Shown here: in pieces, positions 1-5,972 of the stretch | Numbering within the stretch: position 1 is the stretch's first letter | Layout: each line of letters starts with the position of its first letter | Assembly: GCA_030045215.1 (NCBI GenBank) | Contig: JASIBJ010000753.1 | Location: forward strand, 1-6,942 | Direction of reading: 5' to 3' | From: Streptosporangiaceae bacterium | Lineage (GTDB): Bacteria; Actinomycetota; Actinomycetes; Streptosporangiales; Streptosporangiaceae | DNA length: 6,942 bases | Notes under the pieces: generated by a model | The model's input: the letters and a program-made list of their open reading frames with translations, nothing else | What the model was told of the DNA's origin: nothing | Database searches by the model: none | Translations under genes and position numbers: made by a program

Positions 1-573
1 GCTTATCTGCGGGTGCTGAACGCCGGCTTCGGTGTGGTCACGGGGGTACTGACGAAGATCCTCGGCACGCAGGTGCTCAGGGACGTGCAGACGTTCGTGT
101 CCGCGCTCGACACGATGTTCGGCGGCTTCCGGGAACGGGCCGACTACACCTACCAGTTGCTGCGAGCTCCCGGTACCGAGTTTCTGGTCGTCGCCGAACC
201 CGAGCCCGACGCCCTGCGCGAGGCGTCATATTTTGTGGAGCGCCTGGCCGAAGAGCGGATGCCGCTGGCGGGGCTTGTCCTCAACCGGGTCCAGCGACCG
301 CCGGCCGCGCATCTGTCGGCGGCACGAAGCCTGGCCGCAGCCGAGACACTCGAAGCCCTGCCCGGAGGGAACTCCCACCCCCTGGCGATCGCCGCTCTGC
401 GGCTGCACGCCGACCGGATGCAGGTAGCTGTCGCGCAGCGCCGAGTCGCTGAGCACTTCACTGCCGCGCACCCGCTGGTGCCGGTCACCGAGGTGCCCGC
501 GCAGCCTGACGACATTCACGACCTCGACGGACTCCGCCGGATAGGCCTGGCGTTCGGGTCTGCCAATCCGTAA
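1..573 (+). CDS. ArsA/GET3-family ATPase, C-terminal part (5' end outside window)
   Basis: The frame is open from the first base, so the 190 codons seen are the C-terminal part and the true start lies upstream; the GTG at 13 is internal. The Walker A (P-loop) and switch motifs of this family would lie in the missing part. What is visible matches the end of actinobacterial ArsA/GET3-like ATPases: a helical stretch (VLTKILGTQVLRDV), then TMFGGFRERAD, the strand and loop VVAEPEPDALREASYFVERL, and PLAGLVLNRV, close to what I recall for M. tuberculosis Rv3679. In many actinobacteria two such ATPases stand in tandem just before whiB4/wblA, and that fits the convergent wblA here. Family members bind ATP as dimers; ArsA drives arsenite export and GET3 carries tail-anchored membrane proteins. 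The actinobacterial role is not settled, so arsenic resistance should not be inferred. Family call is firm; which member of the pair it is remains less sure. Confidence 0.85.
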   Translation, partial: AYLRVLNAGFGVVTGVLTKILGTQVLRDVQTFVSALDTMFGGFRERADYTYQLLRAPGTEFLVVAEPEPDALREASYFVERLAEERMPLAGLVLNRVQRPPAAHLSAARSLAAAETLEALPGGNSHPLAIAALRLHADRMQVAVAQRRVAEHFTAAHPLVPVTEVPAQPDDIHDLDGLRRIGLAFGSANP

Positions 574-614
574 CTAGCAGATTTCGAACGGTAAACTGAC
601 AATGGCTCAAAGTA

Positions 615-643
615 TCCGGATCGTAACTGACAGTTAATCCGGA
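615..643. repeat. Nested inverted repeat between convergent genes
   Basis: A 13-base near-palindrome, TAACTG-A-CAGTTA (624-636), is flanked on both sides by TCCGGA (615-620 and 638-643), itself a palindrome. As RNA it could fold into a 5-bp stem with a GAC loop on top of a 6-bp TCCGGA stem. It sits in an AT-richer gap about 40 bases behind the ATPase stop, so it may end that transcript, but no T-run follows. It could equally be a protein-binding dyad. A related sequence, GTAAACTGACAA, lies about 30 bases upstream. Confidence 0.4.
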
Positions 644-660
644 CGGCACCGCGCGACCGA

Positions 661-699
661 GAACAAAAATCACGTTCGGTTGAGAGTCGCGTCGTGATT
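661..699 (-). terminator. Intrinsic terminator of wblA
   Basis: On the minus strand, 18 bases after the wblA stop, AATCACG (699-693) pairs perfectly with CGTGATT (674-668) around an 18-base loop. The stem runs straight into TTTGTTC, giving a T-rich tail. The 7-bp stem is modest and the loop long, but position, orientation and T-tract together fit a Rho-independent terminator. It would also keep the wblA transcript out of the convergent ATPase gene. Confidence 0.5.
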
Positions 700-717
700 G
701 CCGGGAATCGCCTGAGG

Positions 718-1017
718 TCAGCTGGCGACTAGCTCGTCACCGCTGCGCTCGTAGTGATTACGCGCGTTCTCCAGCAGCTCGCGCCAGGAGACGACATCCG
801 GCCGGCGGCGCAGCAAGGCGCGGCGCTCCCGTTCCGTCATCCCGCCCCATACACCGAACTCGATCCGGTTGTCCAGGGCATCGGCAAGGCACTCGGTCCT
901 TACCGGGCAGCCTCGGCAGATCAGCTTGGCCCGGTTCTGCGCCGCGCCCTGGACGAAGAGTTCGTCCGGGTCAGTCCCCTTGCACGCGGCACGCGCAGTC
1001 CAGTCCGTGATCCACAT
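718..1017 (-). CDS. wblA: WhiB-family iron-sulfur transcription regulator, WblA/WhiB4 type
   Basis: A 99-residue cytoplasmic regulator with all WhiB hallmarks: four cluster-binding cysteines at residues 12, 34, 37 and 43 (the last three as CxxCx5C), the GVWGG turn at 55-59, then the basic segment TERERRALLRRRP that contacts DNA. The cysteines are expected to hold a [4Fe-4S] cluster sensitive to oxygen and nitric oxide; WhiB proteins usually act with the primary sigma factor. DPDELFVQGAAQNRAK and LADALDNR closely match Streptomyces WblA, a broad regulator of aerial development and antibiotic production; the mycobacterial counterpart is WhiB4. The ATG start is supported by AGGAG at 1028-1032, ten bases away, and by the usual WxTDW N-terminus. 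The flanking ATPase and divergent ponA2-like gene match its conserved neighbourhood. The tail after the basic segment is shorter than I recall for Streptomyces WblA. Orthology is inferred from sequence and position. Confidence 0.93.
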   Translation of the reverse strand: MWITDWTARAACKGTDPDELFVQGAAQNRAKLICRGCPVRTECLADALDNRIEFGVWGGMTERERRALLRRRPDVVSWRELLENARNHYERSGDELVAS

Positions 1018-1387
1018 CTGGCCCCAGCTCCTCTGATCCTCACGCCCGCGGGGATGATCACGCCCGGGTGGCGTTCAGTTGCGGTCCGGAGCCGTATCAG
1101 GGCGACCGACTCCGGCGAGTGTTGGTCGCGGAAGAGTAACTTACGGAAGTCCGGCGCGCAGCGCTAGACCCCAGCGGGTCCATTTCCTGAATAGCCCTGT
1201 TGAGCTATACAGACACAAGTGGCGAGCCGCTACACTGCGCGACGACGCCTGCGGCCACGGATAGGCTGCTAGTAATGAGGCCGCCCCGCGGCCATTGTCA
1301 GGACCTGAGTCCCAAGTCATAGGTTGGACTGTAGCCGCAGTTCATGTCGGCTGGCTGGTAACTGCCGAAGCAGCGTAGCCTGATCGC
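1018..1387. promoter_or_regulatory. Divergent control region between wblA and the ponA2-like gene
   Basis: These 370 bases hold no convincing gene and must contain promoters for both neighbours. Near wblA are its ribosome binding site AGGAG (1028-1032, minus strand) and an imperfect 14-base direct repeat (1035-1048 and 1053-1066, sharing TCACGCCCG). A GGCCGC-CCC-GCGGCC inverted repeat lies at 1279-1293 on the ponA2 side. TATACA at 1206-1211 or TACACT at 1231-1236 could serve as a -10 box for ponA2, but neither has a good -35, so I assign no exact promoter. The length suggests long 5' leaders or several regulators. Streptomyces wblA is known to be developmentally controlled, for example by BldD, but I found no clear BldD box. 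Confidence 0.55.
1279..1293. repeat. Short perfect inverted repeat upstream of the ponA2-like gene
   Basis: GGCCGC and GCGGCC form a perfect 6-bp stem around CCC, about 95 bases before the GTG start of the penicillin-binding protein gene. It could form a tight hairpin in the 5' leader or be an operator. In GC-rich DNA such a repeat can also arise by chance, and no T-run follows. Confidence 0.3.
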
Positions 1388-3688
1388 GTGCAGAATCCCT
1401 GGCACCGCGCCGGCGCACTCTACGGCACGGTGGGCCGGCTCACGGTGATGACCGTCGTGGCCGCGCTGCTTATGGCCGGCGTCACGCTGCCGTTCGTCGG
1501 TGTGCTCGGGATCGCCACCCGAGACGCGGCCAACACGTTCAACGACCTGCAGGTCGGCGAGCTTGGCCAGGTGCCCACGTACTCGACGCTGTACGACATC
1601 GAGGGACGGCCGATCGCAACGTTCTACCCCGGCGACATTTACCGGCAGCCGGTCACTTACAACCAGATCGCGCCGGTCATGCGCAACGCGATCGTCGCGA
1701 TCGAGGACAACACGTTCTACCAGCAAGGCGCGCTTGACCCGCGCGGCACGCTGCGGGCCCTCTTCAGCGACTCCAGCGGCGGCGAACTCCAGGGCGCGTC
1801 GACACTTGCGCAGCAGTACGTCAAGAACGTCAAGGTGCTGCAGGCCGGTCACAACGCGGCCGCCGCCGCCGCGGCGGCCTACCCGAGCCTGCAGCGCAAG
1901 ATCGTTCAGCTGCGGATCGCTGCCGACGTCGAGCACGAGATGACGCAGAATCAGCTGCTGGCTGCCTATCTCAACGTGGCCTACTTCAGCGAGGAGGCCT
2001 ACGGCATCCAGGTTGCTGCCGAGCGCTACTTCAGCGTCCCGGCGTCGAAGCTCACCCTGCCGCAGGCCGCGCTGCTGGCCGGGATCGTTCAGTCGCCGAC
2101 CGAGTACAACCCGCTGCTGCATCCCGACGCCGCGATCGGCAGGCGCAACGAGGTAATCAGCCGCATGGCCCAGCTCAACTACGTCAGCCAGGCCGAGGCG
2201 AGCGCCACCGAGAAGCTGCCGCTCCGTCTGAACATGTCGACCACGCCGCTGCAGACCGGGTGCGAGAGCTCGCAGGTGGCGACGGTGGAGAGCGCGTTTT
2301 TCTGCGACTACGTGCAGCACGTGCTGATGATCAACTACCCGTCCGTGTGGAGCGAGATCAACACGACCGGCGGCCTATCGATTTACACGACCCTGAACAT
2401 GCGTGACCAGATCGCCGCCGACAACGCGGTGAACTACGTCGAGCCGCAGTACTCCGACGCGTACAACCCCGGCCACAACGCGGACACCGAGGTGCTCATC
2501 CAGCCAGGCACCGGCGCGGTCCGTGCCATCGCCATCAACCGCAGGTTCGGCACCGGTGCCGGCGAGGACGACATCGACTACGCAGTCAACTCCAACTACG
2601 GCGGCGGAGCCGGTGTTCAGACCGGCTCCTCATCCAAGATCTTCACGCTGATCACCGCGCTGAAGCAGGGTGTGCCGTTCGGGCATCCGATCAAGGTCGT
2701 CTCGCCCTCGGTCGTCGGCCCGTACTACAACTGCCAAGGGCAGCTCGCAGGCGGCGGCTATGACAACACCCCGCTCGGATACTTCTCGGTGGTGAACGCC
2801 GAGGGAGACACTCCCAGGGGCGGCGAAATCTACGAGCTCTACAGCGCCACCGTGGGCTCGATCAACGTGTACTTCGCGCACCTGGAACAGCAAGTCGGGC
2901 TGTGCAATGTCGTCAGGACCGCGGTCGACATGGGCATGACCCGCGCCGACGGCACTTCGCTGCTGAGCTATGACAAGGGTCTGGGCGCACAGGGCGGTAA
3001 CCCGCAGTCGGCCGACAACATCCCGAGTTTTACCCTCGGGGCGGTCAACGTGTCGCCAATGAGCATGGCCGCGGCCTACGCGTCGGTGGCGGCGCGCGGC
3101 TGGTACTGCGCGCCCAAGGTGCTGTTGAAGATCGTCGATACCAACACCGGGTCCGACGTGCCGCTGCAGGCCGACTCGTGCCACCGGGACATGTCCCAGG
3201 CCGTGGCCGATGCCGCGAACTACATCCTGCAGGGCGTGCTGCAGACCGGAACCGCGGCTGGACGCGGCATCGGCCGGCCGGCGGCGGCCAAGACCGGCAC
3301 CGCCAACGGCGGCTACTACGCAGCGTTCGCCGGCTTCACACCGACGCTCGCCGCGTATGTTTCGGTCTTCAACCCGGTCGACCCGACGACCGGCGGCGCC
3401 ATGCTCGGCGCCAATTCCTGCTACCGCGACGTGGGTGATGACTACCCGTCCTGCCCTGGCCAGATGTACGGCGACAATGCGCCCGGTGCGACCTGGGAGG
3501 AGACTTTCCTGCACGCACCGCTCGGCCCGCCGCTGGGTTTCGTGCCGGTGCCGCCTGACTCGATCTTCTGGTCGGAGGGCAACGGGGCCGAGGAAAAGCC
3601 CGTAAGCAGCCCGCCGAGGCATGGCGGACCCGGGCACCAGCCTGGTCCGGTGCCGGTTCCGCCGCCACCACCTGCCCGCCACCATTAG
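1388..3688 (+). CDS. ponA2: Bifunctional class A penicillin-binding protein, PonA2 type
   Basis: A 766-residue peptidoglycan synthase that polymerises lipid II (glycosyltransferase, GT51) and cross-links stem peptides (transpeptidase) outside the membrane. A short cytoplasmic N-terminus and one transmembrane anchor (about 21-42) lead to the GT domain: IEDNTF with catalytic Glu106, GASTLAQQYVKN (136-147), RKIVQLRIA (170-178) and the YLNVAYF/AALLAGIVQSP region (194-237). The transpeptidase domain shows SxxK (Ser414-Lys417), SxN (Ser491-Asn493) and KTGT (635-638). The last ~45 residues are Pro/Gly-rich, ending PVPPPPPARHH, with no PASTA domain, unlike mycobacterial PonA2. Eight cysteines lie outside the membrane and may form disulfides. 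Unusual points are Gln113 where the GT motif normally has His (EDxxFxxH) and a run of eight alanines at 157-164. The GTG start gives a basic cytoplasmic tail but has no clear ribosome binding site; ATG 1448 is an alternative just before the anchor. Position next to wblA supports the PonA2 call. Confidence 0.93.
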   Translation: MQNPWHRAGALYGTVGRLTVMTVVAALLMAGVTLPFVGVLGIATRDAANTFNDLQVGELGQVPTYSTLYDIEGRPIATFYPGDIYRQPVTYNQIAPVMRNAIVAIEDNTFYQQGALDPRGTLRALFSDSSGGELQGASTLAQQYVKNVKVLQAGHNAAAAAAAAYPSLQRKIVQLRIAADVEHEMTQNQLLAAYLNVAYFSEEAYGIQVAAERYFSVPASKLTLPQAALLAGIVQSPTEYNPLLHPDAAIGRRNEVISRMAQLNYVSQAEASATEKLPLRLNMSTTPLQTGCESSQVATVESAFFCDYVQHVLMINYPSVWSEINTTGGLSIYTTLNMRDQIAADNAVNYVEPQYSDAYNPGHNADTEVLIQPGTGAVRAIAINRRFGTGAGEDDIDYAVNSNYGGGAGVQTGSSSKIFTLITALKQGVPFGHPIKVVSPSVVGPYYNCQGQLAGGGYDNTPLGYFSVVNAEGDTPRGGEIYELYSATVGSINVYFAHLEQQVGLCNVVRTAVDMGMTRADGTSLLSYDKGLGAQGGNPQSADNIPSFTLGAVNVSPMSMAAAYASVAARGWYCAPKVLLKIVDTNTGSDVPLQADSCHRDMSQAVADAANYILQGVLQTGTAAGRGIGRPAAAKTGTANGGYYAAFAGFTPTLAAYVSVFNPVDPTTGGAMLGANSCYRDVGDDYPSCPGQMYGDNAPGATWEETFLHAPLGPPLGFVPVPPDSIFWSEGNGAEEKPVSSPPRHGGPGHQPGPVPVPPPPPARHH

Positions 3689-3758
3689 CGCGGGATGGCG
3701 CAGCCGAAAGCAGCCGTCTGGCACCGCGAGTACGCCCCGGCGAGGGCCCGGTTGGATG

Positions 3759-4214
3759 TCAGCCCGCGAGCTGGCTGCGGACTACGGCCGCCACCCTGCT
3801 GCCCTCAGCCCGACCGGCGACCTTGGGCGTGACCGCCTTCATGACTTGGCCAATGCCGGATGGATCAGAAGCGCCAGTCTCCGCGATCGCCGCCGCGACC
3901 AGCGCGGCTAGCTCGTCGTCGCTGAGCTGCGCAGGCAGGTAGGCCGTGAGAACCTCCTCTTCAGCCCGTTCTGACGCTGCCTGGCCGGTACGGCCCGCGC
4001 CATCGAAGGCTGCGGCGGCTTCCCGGCGGCGCTTAGCCTCGCGAGTAAGAATCTTCAGCACCTCGTCGTCGCTCAGCTCACGCGCCGAGTCGCCGGACAC
4101 CTCCTCGTTACTCACAGAAGTCAGAGCCATCCGGAGGGTGCGCGTCCTGGTCTCGTCCCGCGCTTTCATCGCTGCGGTGAGATCGGCGCGCAGCTGCTCC
4201 TTGAGTGTGGGCAT
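3759..4214 (-). CDS. GatB/YqeY-domain protein
   Basis: A 151-residue soluble, highly charged helical protein, the usual length for the YqeY family. Seen are the N-terminal MPTLKEQLRADLTAAMKARD, RTLRMALTSVSNEEV, the DDEVLKILTREAKRRREAA helix, the LTAYLPAQLSDDEL segment and the ending IGQVMKAVTPKVAGRAEGSR. The fold resembles the C-terminal tail domain of GatB, a subunit of the tRNA amidotransferase that makes Gln-tRNA and Asn-tRNA; in GatB that tail binds tRNA. Stand-alone YqeY proteins are widespread but their role is not established, so a tRNA-related function is only an inference. The ATG start has AGGA about ten bases upstream. It is convergent with the penicillin-binding protein (70-base gap with no clear terminator) and divergent from the phosphoesterase (138 GC-rich bases with no promoter I can identify). 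Confidence 0.9.
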   Translation of the reverse strand: MPTLKEQLRADLTAAMKARDETRTRTLRMALTSVSNEEVSGDSARELSDDEVLKILTREAKRRREAAAAFDGAGRTGQAASERAEEEVLTAYLPAQLSDDELAALVAAAIAETGASDPSGIGQVMKAVTPKVAGRAEGSRVAAVVRSQLAG

Positions 4215-4352
4215 GGGGCTAATCCTGCCGCTACGGCCGCCGATCCGCAGCGCCCGCCCCCTGGTGCGCTGGCCTGCGGCTCGGTCCAGACGCCGCGCCC
4301 CGCGGGCCGCCGACCGCGCCGGGCGTGGTCACTCTGCGCGGCATGGCACGAT

Positions 4353-5270
4353 GTGAGGATGCGTATCAGCGGCCTGGCGAAGGCAACCATGATCGTCGGC
4401 GTGGCTAGCTTCGGCTACGCCTCCGTTGTCGAACGGAACTGGTTTGCCCTTCGCCGGCACGTCGTGCCGGTGCTTCCCGAAGGCGTCGCTCCCCTGCGCA
4501 TCCTGCACATTTCGGACGCGCACCTCACTCCCGGACGGCACCGCCTGATGTCCTGGATCAGGTCGCTGGATGCACTGGAGCCTGACCTGGTCGTCAACAC
4601 GGGAGATTCGATCGCGGACCGTGAGGCGGTGGGGCCGTTCCTCGATGCGCTCGGGCCGCTGCTTGACCGGCCAGGCATCTTCGTCTACGGCTCCAACGAC
4701 CTGTACTCTCCGGTGCTGAAGAACCCGACGCGCTACCTGTGGCGGACCAGCGCGAACGAGCATTCCAGGCACGTCCCTGACCTGCCCTGGCCCGAGCTGG
4801 GCGCCGGCATGGAGTCCGCGGGCTGGCTGAACGCCAACAACCGGCGTGCCCGGATCAAAGCGGGCGAGCACGACATCGAGGTCGCCGGCGTGCACGACTC
4901 GCACATCAAGCGCGACCGGTATGACCTCGTCGCGGGTCCCGCCGATTCCACCGCCGATCTCCGGCTCGGGGTTATGCACTCGCCTGAACCGTCGGTTATG
5001 GACCGATTCGCGGCCGACGGCTTCAACCTGCTGCTCGCCGGCCACACCCATGGAGGCCAGGTCTGCCTGCCGGTCAACCGGGCTCTCGTCACCAACTGCG
5101 GCATCGACCGGGCCCGCTGCAGCGGGCTGCACCGCCACCCGGCGGCCGGTCCCGATGAAAGGCCCTGGCTCCATGTCTCGGCCGGCCTCGGCACATCGCC
5201 CTACGCGCCGATGCGGTTCTGCTGCCGGCCGGAGGCGACGCTTCTGACGCTGGTACCGGGGATCAGCTAG
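4353..5270 (+). CDS. Membrane-anchored calcineurin-like metallophosphoesterase
   Basis: A 305-residue protein with the full metal-binding set of the calcineurin-like phosphoesterase fold: SDAH (Asp55, His57), NTGDS (Asp85), GSND (Asn115), MHSPEP (His209) and AGHTHGGQ (His231, His233). These residues normally hold two divalent metal ions that cleave phosphoester bonds. The GSND form, in place of the common GNH(E/D), is as I recall it from the mycobacterial relative Rv3683 beside ponA2. An N-terminal hydrophobic segment (about 12-26) may anchor it to the membrane, so it may act at the cell surface or on a lipid; YkuE-type relatives act on lipids, but the substrate here is unknown. The start could be GTG 4353 or ATG 4359, two codons later; neither has a good ribosome binding site, so a leaderless transcript is possible. 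The stop lies 17 bases before the tRNA-Pro gene, so read-through into the tRNA is possible. Confidence 0.92.
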   Translation: MRMRISGLAKATMIVGVASFGYASVVERNWFALRRHVVPVLPEGVAPLRILHISDAHLTPGRHRLMSWIRSLDALEPDLVVNTGDSIADREAVGPFLDALGPLLDRPGIFVYGSNDLYSPVLKNPTRYLWRTSANEHSRHVPDLPWPELGAGMESAGWLNANNRRARIKAGEHDIEVAGVHDSHIKRDRYDLVAGPADSTADLRLGVMHSPEPSVMDRFAADGFNLLLAGHTHGGQVCLPVNRALVTNCGIDRARCSGLHRHPAAGPDERPWLHVSAGLGTSPYAPMRFCCRPEATLLTLVPGIS

Positions 5271-5284
5271 ACTTCTCGGGCGGT

Positions 5285-5361
<77 letters not shown>

Positions 5362-5379
5362 CTCGAAGTTTTACCAGTT

Positions 5380-5417
5380 CAGCGGCGGTTCCGACCATCA
5401 GGTCGGGGCCGCCGTTG
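5380..5417 (+). terminator. Strong hairpin behind tRNA-Pro, likely terminator
   Basis: Bases 5380-5396 pair with 5401-5417 over 17 bp without a bulge around the four-base loop ATCA; three of the pairs are G-U wobbles in the plus-strand RNA. The stem begins 18 bases after the tRNA. No T-run follows, but U-less terminators are commonly proposed in actinobacteria. On the minus strand the wobbles become A-C mismatches, so it fits plus-strand RNA best, though it also lies about 44 bases behind the integrase stop and might act on both strands. Confidence 0.55.
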
Positions 5418-5434
5418 CGGTCCTCTGGCGCTCT

Positions 5435-5455
5435 GGGTAGCCAAACGGGTAGCCA
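5435..5455. repeat. 9-bp direct repeat GGGTAGCCA, possible integrase arm sites
   Basis: Two exact copies of GGGTAGCCA (5435-5443 and 5447-5455) are spaced 12 bases start to start, between tRNA-Pro and the integrase remnant. Short direct repeats near the att core are typical arm-type binding sites of tyrosine integrases of actinomycete elements. That role is inferred from position only. Confidence 0.4.
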
Positions 5456-5460
5456 GTCCC

Positions 5461-5724
5461 TCACGCTGATTTTGCCTGCCTATCGGACCCTTCGGCCTGC
5501 TCCAGCTGGGCAGCACCCTGCTCAGGCTGGCCGAAGACCGTATTCATCGTCTGGGCGCCCCTGGTGATCACCGGCTTGAGCTGGTGCCGGTAGACCTCCT
5601 CCGTGACTGCGATGCTGGCGTGGCCGACGAGATCGGCGATGGTCTCGATCGGCACGCCCTGGTCGCTCATGATGGACACGAACGAGTGGCGCAGCTCGCG
5701 CGGCGTCCAGTTCCCGCCGATCCT
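5461..5724 (-). pseudogene. C-terminal fragment of a tyrosine integrase (pSAM2/AICE-like)
   Basis: About 87 codons remain of a site-specific recombinase usually near 400 residues. The fragment opens with IGGNWTPRELRHSFVS, containing the second catalytic Arg, continues with the LVGHAS motif (catalytic His) and TEEVYRHQL, whose Tyr at 5590-5592 is the nucleophile, then LKPVITRGAQTMNTVFG and a charged tail. This end is typical of integrases from actinomycete integrative elements such as pSAM2, which also uses a tRNA-Pro gene as its site. The N-terminal arm-binding domain and the core with the first catalytic Arg are missing: homology stops at about 5721-5724, and I found no continuation in any frame up to 5958. 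It reads toward tRNA-Pro, the usual int-tRNA layout. It cannot be functional as it stands, so I call it a relic left by deletion or decay. Confidence 0.85.
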
Positions 5725-5735
5725 CGTTCCAGGCC

Positions 5736-5958
5736 AGCATCCTCCGTGGAACGCGAGGCCACAGCCACGCTAACGGATGACGTCCCTAGTCGTCCTTCTC
5801 CTGAGGTACAGAAGTTCGGCCTGCTCAGCGAGGCTCGCGCTGCCAAGGGAGCCCTGGACGTCGCGAGGAGCAGCACGATGCCGCCAGCCTGCTGATGCTG
5901 CACGAGCGCCGTATCAGCCCGCGCGTCATCACAGAGTTGTGCTTAATCCGCGAGATCA
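5736..5958. other. Non-coding or decayed gap between integrase remnant and membrane protein gene
   Basis: This 223-base stretch has no intact gene, RNA or clear hairpin. It lies between the broken end of the integrase fragment and the stop of the minus-strand membrane protein gene. Its left part has many A/T third positions in every frame, while its right part looks coding-like on the plus strand (see the candidate remnant at 5812-5972). It is probably scrambled sequence from decay of the inserted element or of the site it entered. Confidence 0.5.
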
Positions 5959-5972
5959 TCACGCCGCTTCCG
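5812..5972 (+). pseudogene. Possible frameshifted gene remnant, unknown product
   Basis: Not recognised. One plus-strand frame reads KFGLLSEARAAKGALDVA (5812-5865); a shift of two bases at about 5866 leads into EEQHDAASLLMLHERRISPR and then VITELCLIREIITPL (5868 onward). The second part has mostly G or C in third codon positions and an amphipathic, helix-like pattern, as in real protein, yet there is no upstream start or ribosome binding site and the frame then degrades into Arg-rich sequence over the convergent gene. It may be the tail or middle of a broken gene from the inserted element, or chance in GC-rich DNA. Confidence 0.2.

Noticed and set aside
1..573. Arsenic-resistance function for the ArsA-like gene
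   Set aside because: No arsenite pump or other ars gene is nearby, and the position beside wblA fits the actinobacterial GET3-like pair.
754..1167. 137-codon plus-strand frame overlapping wblA
   Set aside because: It lies opposite the highly conserved WhiB coding sequence and has no start signal or known domain.
1298..2320. 340-codon minus-strand frame opposite the 5' half of the penicillin-binding protein gene
   Set aside because: It is an artefact of GC-rich codon bias: Arg/Val/His-rich, without domains, fully overlapped by a gene with clear catalytic motifs.
3633..3654. GGCACC/GGTGCC inverted repeat near the end of the penicillin-binding protein gene
   Set aside because: It lies inside the Pro/Gly-coding tail, where such repeats follow from codon composition; no T-run follows, so I do not call it a terminator.
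2630..3724. 364-codon minus-strand frame opposite the 3' half of the penicillin-binding protein gene
   Set aside because: Same reason: a long shadow frame with Arg/His-rich low-complexity composition and no recognisable family.
4329..5174. 281-codon minus-strand frame opposite the metallophosphoesterase
   Set aside because: The plus strand carries all metal-binding motifs of the phosphoesterase in order; the opposite frame shows none of any family.
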